Assembly: GCA_030066085.1 (NCBI GenBank)
Contig: JASJCI010000037.1
Coordinates: 1-64,000, forward strand
Source: Gammaproteobacteria bacterium
GTDB lineage: Bacteria; Pseudomonadota; Gammaproteobacteria; GCA-001735895
Reading direction: 5' to 3'
DNA length: 64,000 bases
Below the pieces are notes generated by a model. That model did not search any database, was not told the origin of the DNA, and saw nothing but the letters and a program-made list of their open reading frames with translations. A program made the position numbers and the translations under genes. The first letter of the stretch is position 1; the number at the start of each line of letters is the position of its first letter. Of the stretch, positions 17,067 through 26,438 are shown piece by piece.

Positions 17067-17515
17067 ACAGCGCGCCCGGCGAGATCACCGACCTCGATCC
17101 GACCGACCTGCCGCGGCTCGAATCCCTGCTGCGGGCACAGGGCCTCCCCGCCGATGACTGCGCGGACCAGCTCGAACACTTCGTCGGCCTGTACGCGGGC
17201 GCTTGCCTGGTTGCTGCCGGGGGACTCGAGCCCGCGGGGGACTGCGGCCTGTTGCGTTCGCTGGTGGTTGCCCCGGACTGGCGCGGTCGCGGGCTCGGGC
17301 AACGCCTGACGCGACACTTGCTGGCGCGCGCCCGCGCGCGCGATTACCGGGCGGTTTACCTGCTGACCGAGACCGCCGAAGCCTATTTCCTGCGCCACGA
17401 TTTCGCGCCGGTCGAGCGCGCCGGGGTGCCGGCCGCGATTGCCGCGACGCGCCAGTTTGCGAGCCTGTGTCCCGATAGCGCCGTTTGCATGCGCTATCGA
17501 CCGGATAACTCGTGA
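17063..17515 (+). CDS. GNAT acetyltransferase, ArsN2-like
   Basis: A 150-residue GNAT-fold N-acetyltransferase. The acetyl-CoA pyrophosphate loop is seen in LLRSLVVAPDWRGRGLGQRL (segment near residues 68-87). The tail ATRQFASLCPDSAVCM resembles the ArsN2 group, which is associated with arsenic resistance operons and possibly with acetylation of arsenical or glutamate-like antimetabolites. No arsenic genes are present here. It starts at a GTG overlapping the hom stop by 4 nt, so it is translationally coupled to homoserine dehydrogenase. The substrate is unknown. Confidence 0.7.
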   Translation: MNSAPGEITDLDPTDLPRLESLLRAQGLPADDCADQLEHFVGLYAGACLVAAGGLEPAGDCGLLRSLVVAPDWRGRGLGQRLTRHLLARARARDYRAVYLLTETAEAYFLRHDFAPVERAGVPAAIAATRQFASLCPDSAVCMRYRPDNS

Positions 17516-17534
17516 ACCGTCGGCACGGAGCCGC

Positions 17535-18749
17535 GTGACCGGCGTGACAGCACGCCCCGGCTACGGCGAATTCATCGTCCTGGTCGCGCTGATCATTTCG
17601 CTGGTCGCGCTGTCGACCGATGCGATGCTGCCGGCGCTGCCGGAAATTGCTGCCGATCTCGGCGTGATGCGCGTCAACGACAGCCAGTACGTGATCTCGA
17701 TCCTGTTCGTCGGCATGGGGATCGGCCAGCTGATTTTCGGCCCGCTGTCGGATTCGATCGGGCGCAGAACGGCAATCCTCGCGGGATTTGCCGTGTTTGC
17801 CGCCGGCAGCCTGATGTCGTTGTTCGCGCCGAGCTTCGAATGGATGTTGCTCGGCAGGTTCCTGCAGGGACTGGGCGCCTCCGGTCCGCGTATCGTGACC
17901 ATTGCGCTCGTGCGTGACCAGTATCACGGCCGCGAGATGGCGCGGGTCATGTCCTTCGCCATGACCATCTTTATCCTGGTGCCCGTGTTCGCGCCGGCAG
18001 TGGGGCAGTTGCTGCTGGTGCTGGCCGGATGGCGCAGTATCTTCGGGTTGTTCGTCGTGCTCACGCTGGTGGCGGCGGTCTGGTTCTGGTGGCGCCAGCC
18101 GGAGACGCTGGCGCCGCAAAACCGGCTACGTTTTTCGCCGACGCGCCTGCTGCTCGACATTGGCGCTATCCTGCGCCTGCGCGCCGCGCTGGGCTACACG
18201 CTGGCGATGGGATTTTCCTTTGGCGCTTTCGTCGGTTACCTCGGCAGCTCGCAGCAGATATTCCAGGTGTTGTACGACCTGCGGGAATGGTTTCCGCTTT
18301 ACTTCGGTTTGCTCGCCAGCGCCATCGGCGCGGCCTCGCTGATGAATGCCCGCCTGGTCATGCGCTTCGGCATGCGCCTGCTGTCGACGCGGGCGCTGGC
18401 AATCATCTGGCTGCTATCGCTGCCGACCCTGGCACTGGCGCTGTGGTACGACGGCCAGCCGCCGCTGTGGCTGCTGATGGGCTACCTGCTGATCGTGTTT
18501 TTCTGTTTCGGTATCCTGTTCGGCAACCTGAACGCGATGGCGATGGAACCGCTGGGTCACATCGCCGGTCTCGGCTCGGCGCTGGTGGGCTCGCTGTCGA
18601 CGCTGATGTCGGTGGTTTTCGGTATCCTGATCGCGGATAACTACGACCATACCGTCGTGCCGCTGATTCTCGGCTTCGCGCTACTCGGTGTTGCCGCGCA
18701 GGGCGTCATGGCCTGGACCGCGCGCGGTCTCGCGGAAACCCCGCGCTGA
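17535..18749 (+). CDS. MFS multidrug efflux transporter, Bcr/CflA type
   Basis: A roughly 404-residue major facilitator with about 12 hydrophobic segments. DAMLPALPEIAADLG in TM1 and GQLIFGPLSDSIGRRTAI, the MFS motif A between TM2 and TM3, fit the Bcr/CflA drug:proton antiporter family. RFLQGLGASGPRI in TM4-5 also fits. GTG 17535 has GGAG 4 nt upstream, and GTG 17544 is an alternative. It follows the acetyltransferase after 19 nt, so the two could form an acetylate-and-export or resistance pair. The substrate is not predictable. Confidence 0.85.
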   Translation: MTGVTARPGYGEFIVLVALIISLVALSTDAMLPALPEIAADLGVMRVNDSQYVISILFVGMGIGQLIFGPLSDSIGRRTAILAGFAVFAAGSLMSLFAPSFEWMLLGRFLQGLGASGPRIVTIALVRDQYHGREMARVMSFAMTIFILVPVFAPAVGQLLLVLAGWRSIFGLFVVLTLVAAVWFWWRQPETLAPQNRLRFSPTRLLLDIGAILRLRAALGYTLAMGFSFGAFVGYLGSSQQIFQVLYDLREWFPLYFGLLASAIGAASLMNARLVMRFGMRLLSTRALAIIWLLSLPTLALALWYDGQPPLWLLMGYLLIVFFCFGILFGNLNAMAMEPLGHIAGLGSALVGSLSTLMSVVFGILIADNYDHTVVPLILGFALLGVAAQGVMAWTARGLAETPR

Positions 18750-18755
18750 GCGCGC

Positions 18756-20231
18756 TCAGGCGCGCAGGAAGGCGAGAATTTCCGCCTCGATGTCGGTCTT
18801 CGCGATTACGCCGTCGTGCGTGATCGGGCGCTCGAACAGCTCGCCGATAATCGAGGGAATGTCGATATCGGCGCGCGTGGCGACTGCGCGCAGCGAGGCG
18901 AGGTCGTCAGCGGGCGGATTGCCGTTGATCGCGTGGTCGACGACCGGTGCGAACTTGGTCCACTCGGCGGTCGAATACACCAGGTTGACGCGCTCGGCGA
19001 ACTCCGCCGCGGCGCAGGTCTTGAAGCAGGTCGCCGTATGCGGGTCGATCAGGGAGCCGCGCGCAAAGGCTTCGCGGATGTAAGCCTCGCCCTCGTCGTC
19101 GGCGCAGAAATCGGCGGCGAAAATCTCACGCACGCGCTCGTGCTCGCCGGCGTCGAGCTGGTAGACACCATGCTGGTCGAGTTGCGCCATCAGTTCGGCG
19201 GTGCGCGCCGCACCGAAAAGGTCGAACAGGATACGTTCCACGTTGGATGACTTGAGGATATCCATGGCCGGCGAGGTGGTCGCGATCAGTTCGCGCTTGC
19301 TCAGGTCGTAACGGCCGGTATTGATCCATTCCGTCAGCACGTTGTTGGCGTTGGATGCGATCACGATACGCTCGATCGGCAGGCCGAGACCACGCGCGTA
19401 GTAGGCGCCGAGCGCATTGCCGAAGTTTCCGCTCGGGATGTGCAGCACCGGTTTGTCGCCGAGCTCGATCACCCCCTGGCGTACCAGCTCGAGGTAGGCC
19501 TGAAACTGGTACAGCATCTGGAACACGATGCGGCCGAAGTTGACCGAGTTGGCCGCCGACAGCGAAATTCCGAGTGCCGCCAGCTCGGCCTTGAAGCGCT
19601 GCGAGGACAGCAGCGTTTTCAGCGCCGACTGGGCATCGTCGAAATTGCCGTCGATGCCGATGACCTTGAGATTGGGGGCTGACTCGGTGACCATCTGCAG
19701 GCGCTGGACGTCCGAGGTGCCGCCGGCAGGATAGAGGCAGGCAACGCGCACGTTGGGCTGGTTGCGAAAGGTTTCCAGCGCGGCCGGCCCGGTATCGCCA
19801 CTGGTCGCCGTCAGGATCAGGAACTGGCGCTCGAGGGTTTGCGCCAGCGTCGACAGGATCACGCCGAAAGGCTGCAGCGCCATGTCCTTGAAGGCACGCG
19901 TTGGTCCATGGTAGAGCTCGACGATATAGATACCGTCCCGGTAATGCGATACCGGTACCGGGTTGGCCGGATCGTCGAAGCGGTCGTAGCGTTCCAGCGC
20001 CCGCCGCAGCACCGCGTCCTCGATATCGACACCGACGTGCTGCAGCAGCGCGTACGCGAGTTCCTTGTAGCTGCTGTCGAGGTGGGATTCGAGGAAACCG
20101 GCGGGAATCGGAGGCATGGGCTCCGGGCTGTAAATGCCGCCGTGGGAAGCCATCGGTGACAGCAGTGCATCGGCGAAACGGATGCGCGCGAGATGCTCGC
20201 CGTCGTTGCCGCGGGTTTCGCTGAAGTACAT
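18756..20231 (-). CDS. thrC: Threonine synthase
   Basis: PLP-dependent conversion of O-phosphohomoserine to threonine, 491 residues. The PLP lysine is K115 in GPTRAFKDMALQPFG; LTATSGDTGPAALE and the VNFGRIVFQMLYQFQAYLEL and HIPSGNFGNALGAYYA segments bind cofactor and substrate phosphate. The length fits the long proteobacterial form. It converges on the MFS gene (6 nt between stops) rather than following hom, which is the more usual order. A TATAAT on the minus strand at 20270-20275 lies about 40 nt upstream. Confidence 0.96.
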   Translation of the reverse strand: MYFSETRGNDGEHLARIRFADALLSPMASHGGIYSPEPMPPIPAGFLESHLDSSYKELAYALLQHVGVDIEDAVLRRALERYDRFDDPANPVPVSHYRDGIYIVELYHGPTRAFKDMALQPFGVILSTLAQTLERQFLILTATSGDTGPAALETFRNQPNVRVACLYPAGGTSDVQRLQMVTESAPNLKVIGIDGNFDDAQSALKTLLSSQRFKAELAALGISLSAANSVNFGRIVFQMLYQFQAYLELVRQGVIELGDKPVLHIPSGNFGNALGAYYARGLGLPIERIVIASNANNVLTEWINTGRYDLSKRELIATTSPAMDILKSSNVERILFDLFGAARTAELMAQLDQHGVYQLDAGEHERVREIFAADFCADDEGEAYIREAFARGSLIDPHTATCFKTCAAAEFAERVNLVYSTAEWTKFAPVVDHAINGNPPADDLASLRAVATRADIDIPSIIGELFERPITHDGVIAKTDIEAEILAFLRA

Positions 20232-20269
20232 GCCTTTTCGCAGACCGTTTTGCGGGGTTGAAAGCGCGA

Positions 20270-20297
20270 ATTATAGCCGCCCGGGGCCGCCCCACAA
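20270..20297 (-). promoter_or_regulatory. Candidate thrC promoter
   Basis: Reading the minus strand, TATAAT occupies 20275-20270 and a weak TTGTGG lies at 20297-20292, 16 nt upstream. It is the only good -10 match in the 215-nt divergent spacer on the thrC side; TAAAAT at 20371-20376 on the plus strand could serve rlmN. Confidence 0.4.
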
Positions 20298-20446
20298 GCC
20301 GATTCGACGCGAAATCGTGGTAAAAGCGCCCAGTCCAAGGATTTCACTTCTACTCACCGGCAAATATGCGTAAAATTCGCCGATTGCCCCGGCCCCTGGT
20401 GACTGCCGGGTCGTTGTGTTCGCACCGGAGTATCCAGAACCAGCCC

Positions 20447-21565
20447 ATGTCCGCCACTACCAAGGTGAACCTGCTCGATTTCGATCGCGCCGCGCTCGAA
20501 GCGTTTTTCGTCGACCTCGGCGAAAAACCGTTTCGCGCGCGCCAGCTGCTGCAGTGGGTCCATCAGCGCGGGGTAACCGATTTCGCCGCGATGACCGACA
20601 TGTCGAAGCCGTTGCGCGCGCTGCTCGCCGAGCGCTGCATGATCCACACGCCGCGCGTGCTGGAAGTGCAGGATTCGAACGACGGCACGCGCAAGTGGCT
20701 ACTGGGCGTGGACGCCGCGGACAACGCGATCGAGGCGGTGTTGATCCCGGAAAAGGATCGCATGACGCTGTGCATTTCGTCGCAGGTGGGCTGCACCCTG
20801 AACTGCAGCTTTTGCTCGACCGCGAAACAGGGTTTCAATCGCAACCTGACGACCGCGGAGATCATTTCGCAGCTGTACCTGGTGCAGCGTACGCTGCTTG
20901 CCGAGGGGCACCAGCAGGGGGTTACCAACGTGGTCATGATGGGCATGGGCGAACCGCTGCTGAATTTTGCTGCCGTGATCGCGGCGATCAACCTGATGTG
21001 CGACGATTTCGCTTACGGTCTCAGCAAGCGTCGCGTAACCATCAGTACCGCCGGCGTGGTGCCGGCAATCGAGCGGCTCGCGCAGGTTACCGATGTTGCG
21101 CTGGCGGTTTCCCTGCACGCGCCCAACGACGAGCTGCGCGATGCGCTCGTGCCGCTCAACCGCAAGTACCCGATAGCCGAACTCCTGCGCGCCTGCCGGG
21201 CCTACATCGACGGCTACAACCGCAAGATCACCTTCGAGTATGTCATGCTGGCCGGCGTCAACGACAGCCTCGAGCATGCGCGCGAACTGGTCGACCTGAT
21301 CCGTGATCTGCCCTGCAAGCTGAACCTGATCCCGTTCAACCCCTATCCACACGCGGCCTATCGCTGCTCGGAGCAGTCCGCGATCGATGCTTTCCGCGAT
21401 TATGCGCTCGGCCGGGGCGTGATTACCGTCACCCGCCGCGCGCGCGGTGATGATATCGACGCTGCCTGCGGGCAGCTGGTGGGCGCGTTCCAGGACCGCA
21501 GTCGACGCAGCCGGAAGTACCAGCTCGGCCTGGACCAGATCGAGGGAGTCCGCCTTGCCCAGTAA
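20447..21565 (+). CDS. rlmN: Dual-specificity 23S rRNA/tRNA adenine-C2 methyltransferase
   Basis: Radical-SAM methyltransferase, 372 residues, methylating A2503 of 23S rRNA and A37 of some tRNAs. The radical-SAM cluster motif is [19 protein letters not shown] (CxxxCxxC). The [24 protein letters not shown] and [21 protein letters not shown] segments and the IPFNPYP segment complete the family pattern. The start is ATG 20447 ([10 protein letters not shown]); upstream in-frame codons are not family-like. It heads a tight seven-gene cluster running to der. Confidence 0.95.
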   Translation: MSATTKVNLLDFDRAALEAFFVDLGEKPFRARQLLQWVHQRGVTDFAAMTDMSKPLRALLAERCMIHTPRVLEVQDSNDGTRKWLLGVDAADNAIEAVLIPEKDRMTLCISSQVGCTLNCSFCSTAKQGFNRNLTTAEIISQLYLVQRTLLAEGHQQGVTNVVMMGMGEPLLNFAAVIAAINLMCDDFAYGLSKRRVTISTAGVVPAIERLAQVTDVALAVSLHAPNDELRDALVPLNRKYPIAELLRACRAYIDGYNRKITFEYVMLAGVNDSLEHARELVDLIRDLPCKLNLIPFNPYPHAAYRCSEQSAIDAFRDYALGRGVITVTRRARGDDIDAACGQLVGAFQDRSRRSRKYQLGLDQIEGVRLAQ

Positions 21566-22307
21566 CAAAATCGTGATACTGCTCGCGCTGACCTGGCTGC
21601 TGCAGGCCTGTGTTGCGGCCAACCCGCAGCCGTCGCAGGACGAGCGAGCGAGCGCGGTCAACGTGCAGCTCGGCCTCGGTTACCTGCAGCAGAATAATCT
21701 CGAACTGGCCAACGAGAAACTGGCCAAGGCGCTGCGCCAGGATCCGAATTCGGCCGACGCGCATAATGCCTACGCTATCCTGCAGGAAAGGCTGCTGCAG
21801 CTCGACACGGCCGAGTTCCACTATAGCGAGGCCGTGCGCCTGGATCCGAGCAACTCCCTTGCCGCCAACAATTACGGCGCATTTCTTTGCCGCAACGGGC
21901 GCGAGGCCGAATCGGAAAAGTATTTCCTGATGGCGTTGGAAAACCCGCTCTACAAGACGCCGGAGTTCGCTTACACCAACGCCGCGGTCTGCCTGCTCAA
22001 GATCGATCAGCAGGACAGGGCCAAGGAATACCTGCGCAAGGCGCTGGCGGCACGCAGCACTTTTGGCGATGCGCTGCTGGTAATGGGTGACCTTTCCTTC
22101 AAGCAGTCGGACTTCGCCAACGCCCGTTTGTACATGCAGCGTTATCACCAGGTGGCACCGTCGACAGCAAGGAGCCTGTGGCTTGCCATCCGCACCGAAC
22201 TCGAGCTGGGCGGCGCGGGCTCGGGTACCATAGAACGCCTTGGCAAGGAGCTCGAGGAAAAATTCGTGGATTCCGACGAATACCGCGAATGGCGCCAGAT
22301 CCGCTGA
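21555..22307 (+). CDS. pilF: Type IV pilus biogenesis/stability lipoprotein PilF (PilW)
   Basis: A 250-residue outer-membrane lipoprotein with tetratricopeptide repeats, the pilotin for PilQ secretin assembly. The signal peptide ends in a lipobox LLQAC near residue 18. TPR-like helices follow: [36 protein letters not shown] and [21 protein letters not shown] 21555 is chosen because GGGAG lies 6 nt upstream and it begins the signal peptide; it overlaps the rlmN end by 11 nt. The rlmN-pilF-rodZ order is conserved in gammaproteobacteria, and the presence of pilF implies type IV pili. Confidence 0.9.
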   Translation: MPSNKIVILLALTWLLQACVAANPQPSQDERASAVNVQLGLGYLQQNNLELANEKLAKALRQDPNSADAHNAYAILQERLLQLDTAEFHYSEAVRLDPSNSLAANNYGAFLCRNGREAESEKYFLMALENPLYKTPEFAYTNAAVCLLKIDQQDRAKEYLRKALAARSTFGDALLVMGDLSFKQSDFANARLYMQRYHQVAPSTARSLWLAIRTELELGGAGSGTIERLGKELEEKFVDSDEYREWRQIR

Positions 22308-22308
22308 C

Positions 22309-23352
22309 ATGAACGACGGCGTCGATCCAGCCAGCAACGAAACGCGCACGTCCGGTCCCGGGCCGGGCGAACGCCTGCAGTCGGCCCGCATCCAGCAGGG
22401 ACTGTCGCTCGAGGATGTCGCCAGCCGCATGCATTTGAGCCCCAACATTCTCGAGGCGATCGAGGACAACCACTTCGAGGAAATCACGGCACCGATCTTC
22501 GTCAAGGGATACCTGCGCGCTTATGCCCGTATCGTGTCGCTCGACGAGGACGAAATGATCGAGCAGTACGCGCAGTACTACTCGGGCGAGGATCCGCCGA
22601 TCTCGTCGGTCAGTAACGTGACGCCGGAGCTTTCGGCGGCCGACGCGCGCATGAAGTGGACCACCTTTCTCGTCGTGCTGGTGCTGGCAGCGCTGCTGGC
22701 GGCCTGGTGGTGGAACCGTGAACAGAGCGGCGAGGCACCGATTTCGCTCGATGCGCGCGCCCCCACCGGTGAAGAGTCGGTGCCTCAGGGGACCGTAAGC
22801 AATGGCGAAATCGAGGCCGTTTCGGAGTCGGAACTGGAGCGCGGGGACGCGGATACGGCCGCTGACGAGTCGAGCGTCCCGGTGGCGGAGACCCTGGCCG
22901 AGACGGCCGAGTCCGAGCCCGAGTCCGAGCCCGAGCCCGAGCCGACCCCGGAGCCGGTAGCCGAGGAAGCGCCTGCGCTGGCGCAGGATGCGGGAACTGT
23001 CGATGACAGGGCGCAGGCCGACGCAGCCGAGGTCGCGGTCGTCGACGCTGCCGCCGACACGTCGTCACCGACGACCGGGCCGGTGCAGAATCAAATCGCG
23101 CCCAGCGGCAACGATCGGCTCGAAATCGTCGTCAATGCCGATACCTGGGCCGATATCAAGGATGGTTCCAACTTCCAGCTCGTTTACGACCTGCTGCGAG
23201 CCGATCGTCGGCTCGAACTGATGGGACAGGCCCCCTTTTCGGTGTTTCTCGGCAACGGTCACGGGGTTGAACTGCGCTTCAATGACAGCGAAGTCGATCT
23301 GGGCGGGCGGATTCGCGACGACAACACGATCCGCATCCAGATCGGCGGCTGA
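22309..23352 (+). CDS. rodZ: Cytoskeletal/cell-shape protein RodZ
   Basis: A 347-residue bitopic inner-membrane protein that links MreB to the elongasome. The N-terminal helix-turn-helix (GERLQSARIQQGLSLEDVASRMHLSPNILEAIE) is followed by a membrane segment near residues 118-137 (TTFLVVLVLAALLAAWWW). A long acidic Glu/Pro-rich periplasmic linker with ESEPE repeats near residues 200-225 and a C-terminal DUF4115 beta domain complete it. The start ATG is one base after the pilF stop. It implies rod shape. Confidence 0.92.
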   Translation: MNDGVDPASNETRTSGPGPGERLQSARIQQGLSLEDVASRMHLSPNILEAIEDNHFEEITAPIFVKGYLRAYARIVSLDEDEMIEQYAQYYSGEDPPISSVSNVTPELSAADARMKWTTFLVVLVLAALLAAWWWNREQSGEAPISLDARAPTGEESVPQGTVSNGEIEAVSESELERGDADTAADESSVPVAETLAETAESEPESEPEPEPTPEPVAEEAPALAQDAGTVDDRAQADAAEVAVVDAAADTSSPTTGPVQNQIAPSGNDRLEIVVNADTWADIKDGSNFQLVYDLLRADRRLELMGQAPFSVFLGNGHGVELRFNDSEVDLGGRIRDDNTIRIQIGG

Positions 23353-23377
23353 TTCGACAGACGGGAAGGGCGGCGAC

Positions 23378-24655
23378 GTGGCGCAACAACTGCAGGCGAT
23401 TCGCGGAATGCACGACATTCTGCCTGTCGACATGCCGGTCTGGAATCAGCTGCAGGACCAGTATCGGGCCCTGGTCGAATCCTACGGCTACCGCGAAATT
23501 CGCACGCCCGTCCTCGAGAAAAGCGCGCTGTTTGCGCGCTCCATCGGCGAGGTTACCGATATCGTCGAAAAGGAAATGTACAGTTTCGACGATCGCAACG
23601 GCGATTCACTGAGCCTGCGTCCGGAGAATACCGCGGGTGTCGTGCGGGCCGCGTTGCAGGCCGGTATGCTGCAGGACCAGCAGCAGCGGCTGTGGTACTG
23701 TGGGCCGATGTTTCGCCACGAGCGACCGCAGAAGGGACGTTACCGCCAGTTTTACCAGCTCGGCGCCGAAGTCTGCGGGATTGCCGGCGCCGACATCGAG
23801 GCCGAACTCATCCTGCTGGCCGCGCGCTTCTGGAAAAACCTTGGCCTGCAGGAGATCGAGCTGCAGCTGAATACGCTCGGCAGCAGCGCGTGCCGGCAGC
23901 GGTACCGCGAGCTGCTGGTGAGTTATTTCCGCGACCACAGCGACCGCCTCGATGAAGACAGCAGCCGGCGGCTGGAATCCAACCCGCTGCGTATCCTCGA
24001 CAGCAAGAATCCCGACATGGCGCCCTTGATCGAGGCTGCGCCGGCACTGCACGACAGTCTCGACGAGGCCTCGCGCGAACATTTTGCCGAACTGAGGGAT
24101 ATTCTCGACCGGGTCGGTGTCTCATACCGGGTCAACCAGCGACTCGTGCGTGGTCTCGATTACTACTGTCACACCGTATTCGAGTGGGTTACCGACACGC
24201 TCGGCGCACAGGGAACCGTTTGTGGCGGAGGACGATACGACGGGCTGATCGAGCAGCTCGGCGGTAAACCCGGTCACGCGGCCGGTTTCTCGATGGGCTG
24301 CGAGCGCCTGATCGCGATGCTGATCGACCAGGGAAGGGCCGCCACCGAGACCGGTTGCGATGTCTACCTCGCGCTGCGCGGAGCCGACTGCGCCGCTCTT
24401 GGTCAGCGCCTGGCGGAAGAGATTCGCGATCGGCTGCCGCAACTGCGGCTCGTCGTGCACGCCGGCGGCGGCAGCTTCAAGAGCCAGATGCGCCGGGCCG
24501 ATCGATCGGGCGCGCGCATCGCCCTGATCCTGGGCGAGAGCGAGATCGAAGCGTCCAGCATCTCGATCAAGTTTCTGCGCGACGCGCGTGAACAGATCGA
24601 AGTTTCGCAGGCGGAAGTCGCGCAGCGACTGCCGGCCCTGCTGCAAGAGTCCTGA
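23378..24655 (+). CDS. hisS: Histidyl-tRNA synthetase
   Basis: Class II aminoacyl-tRNA synthetase, 425 residues. Motif 1 is in the YGYREIRTPVLEK region and motif 2 is FRHERPQKGRYRQFYQLGAE (20 residues). The histidine-specific loops are LVRGLDYYCHTVFEW and GGGRYDGLIEQLGG, and motif 3 contains GFSMGCERL. An anticodon-binding domain runs from about residue 330. GTG 23378 gives the VAQQLQAIRGMHDILP opening and has GGGAAGGG upstream. In related genomes ispG often sits between rodZ and hisS; here it does not. Confidence 0.97.
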   Translation: MAQQLQAIRGMHDILPVDMPVWNQLQDQYRALVESYGYREIRTPVLEKSALFARSIGEVTDIVEKEMYSFDDRNGDSLSLRPENTAGVVRAALQAGMLQDQQQRLWYCGPMFRHERPQKGRYRQFYQLGAEVCGIAGADIEAELILLAARFWKNLGLQEIELQLNTLGSSACRQRYRELLVSYFRDHSDRLDEDSSRRLESNPLRILDSKNPDMAPLIEAAPALHDSLDEASREHFAELRDILDRVGVSYRVNQRLVRGLDYYCHTVFEWVTDTLGAQGTVCGGGRYDGLIEQLGGKPGHAAGFSMGCERLIAMLIDQGRAATETGCDVYLALRGADCAALGQRLAEEIRDRLPQLRLVVHAGGGSFKSQMRRADRSGARIALILGESEIEASSISIKFLRDAREQIEVSQAEVAQRLPALLQES

Positions 24656-24663
24656 GGGCAGTT

Positions 24664-25287
24664 ATGCAAACCGAAGAAGAACAGGTCGAAAAACTCAAAA
24701 CCTGGCTGCGCGAGAACGGCATGTCCATCGTGCTCGGAATTGTCATCGGCGTCGGCGGCCTCGGTGGCTACCGTTACTGGGAGCATCACCAGGAAAGCCA
24801 GGCGCAACACGCTTCGAGCGCTTACATCCGCATGATGGATGCGCTCGCGAGCCAGGATTACGAGCAACTGGAGCTGCACGCGAAGCGCATAATCGACGAG
24901 CATGCCGAGCTGGAGTACGCCCAGCTCGCGCGCCTCGCGCTGGCTCGCGGCCATGTCGAGCAGGCAAAATTCGATGCCGCGCAGCAGGTGCTGCAGGCCA
25001 TCGTCGGCACCGCCGCACAGAGTCCTGTCGGCTATGTCGCCCGCACGCGCCTGGCGGCCGTGCAGCTGCAGCAGCAACAGTTCGAGCCGGCGCTGGCGAC
25101 GCTGGCGGTGTCGTTCCCGCCCGAATTTGCGGCCCAGGTCGACGAACTGCGTGGCGATATCTATCGTCGCCAGGGTAACACCGCTGGCGCGATCGAAGCC
25201 TATCGCAAGGCGCAGAGCGCCGATCCGCCACCGGCCAACGTCGAGTTCCTGCGCCAGAAACTCGATAATCTCGGGGGGACCGGTTGA
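24664..25287 (+). CDS. yfgM: YfgM-family tetratricopeptide inner-membrane protein
   Basis: A 207-residue bitopic protein with a short cytoplasmic N-terminus (EEEQVEKLKTWLRENG), one membrane helix (MSIVLGIVIGVGGLGGYRYW, about residues 20-39) and a periplasmic TPR-2-like domain. YfgM is a SecYEG-associated periplasmic chaperone partner (with PpiD) and, in enterobacteria, also tempers stress responses. The position between hisS and bamB is the conserved one. Its stop overlaps the bamB TTG start. Confidence 0.9.
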   Translation: MQTEEEQVEKLKTWLRENGMSIVLGIVIGVGGLGGYRYWEHHQESQAQHASSAYIRMMDALASQDYEQLELHAKRIIDEHAELEYAQLARLALARGHVEQAKFDAAQQVLQAIVGTAAQSPVGYVARTRLAAVQLQQQQFEPALATLAVSFPPEFAAQVDELRGDIYRRQGNTAGAIEAYRKAQSADPPPANVEFLRQKLDNLGGTG

Positions 25288-26438
25288 AGCAGCTGCGAAC
25301 ACTCCTGGCGCTGGTTGCAATCGCGCTGCTTGCCGCCTGCGGCGGTGAAACCGACAACAGCGAACCACCGGCACCGCTGACCTCGATCGACGATCCGATC
25401 CCGCTCGATGTCACCTGGAAGCTGGATACACGGGCAGCCGCCAACACGGCATCGTTTCGCTTGCGGCCGCTGCTGGCCGGCGAGCGTATCTACACCATCG
25501 ATACCGCCGGTACCGTCAGCAGCGTCGATCCGGAAAGCGGACGACGCCAGTGGCTTTTCGATACCGGCGTGGCCGCGAGTGCCGGGCTCGGCGGCAATGC
25601 AGAGGTGCTGCTGGCAACCTCGCGTAATGGTGATGTCGCCGCTTACCGCGTGCTCGAGGACGGGCTCGAAAGCCTGTGGCGAATCGGTATCGACGGTGAA
25701 ATCCGGGCCGCGCCGGTAATCTACGGCGATCGTGTCTTCGTGCGCAGCGTGGACGGTCGCCTGCGCAGCCTCGCGTTGGCCGACGGCAGCCAGGTCTGGA
25801 TGGTTTCGCGGCGAGTGCCGCCGCTGTCGCTGACCGGTACCAGCGAACCGCTGGTAACCGAGGCCGCGGTTTATGCCGGCTTCGACGACGGTAAACTGCT
25901 GGCGCTCGATCGCGACAACGGCGAGATCCTGTGGGAAGCCACCGTCAGCCTGCCCAGCGGCCGCACCGAGGTCGAGCGGCTGGTGGATCTCGACGGCCGC
26001 TTCATGCTGCGCGACGGCATTCTTTACGTTTCCTCTTTCCAGGGAAGGCTGGCCGCGGTGCAGGCGGTTAGCGGCGACATCCTCTGGACACGCGAGTTTT
26101 CCAGCTTCCAGCCGCTCGGGATCGACGACCGGGCGGTTTATCTCAGCGCCGACAACAGTCACCTGTGGGCCATCGACCGGCGCACCGGGACGGCATTCTG
26201 GAAGCAGGACGTGCTGAATGCGCGCCACATCACGGCGCCCGCGCTGGTCGGCGACGACCGCCTGGTGGTGGCTGACCTGGCCGGCTACCTGCACTGGTTC
26301 GAGCGCGACGACGGCCGTCTCGTCGGCCGCATCCGGGCCGCGGACTCGCGTATCTACGTGCAGCCGCTGATCTGGCGAGACCAGGTGCTGACGCTCGACA
26401 AGTTCGGCCTGCTGGCCTCGTATACGGCTCCGCAATGA
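25284..26438 (+). CDS. bamB: Outer-membrane assembly lipoprotein BamB
   Basis: A 384-residue eight-bladed beta-propeller lipoprotein of the BAM complex, which folds outer-membrane proteins. The lipobox is LLAAC near residue 19. PQQ-like repeats with internal W and D/N-G turns recur, for example VDPESGRRQWLFDTG, DRDNGEILWEATV and DRRTGTAFWKQDV. Translation starts at a TTG overlapping the yfgM stop (TTGA). The downstream der gene overlaps by 4 nt, so yfgM-bamB-der are translationally coupled. Confidence 0.95.
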   Translation: MKQLRTLLALVAIALLAACGGETDNSEPPAPLTSIDDPIPLDVTWKLDTRAAANTASFRLRPLLAGERIYTIDTAGTVSSVDPESGRRQWLFDTGVAASAGLGGNAEVLLATSRNGDVAAYRVLEDGLESLWRIGIDGEIRAAPVIYGDRVFVRSVDGRLRSLALADGSQVWMVSRRVPPLSLTGTSEPLVTEAAVYAGFDDGKLLALDRDNGEILWEATVSLPSGRTEVERLVDLDGRFMLRDGILYVSSFQGRLAAVQAVSGDILWTREFSSFQPLGIDDRAVYLSADNSHLWAIDRRTGTAFWKQDVLNARHITAPALVGDDRLVVADLAGYLHWFERDDGRLVGRIRAADSRIYVQPLIWRDQVLTLDKFGLLASYTAPQ

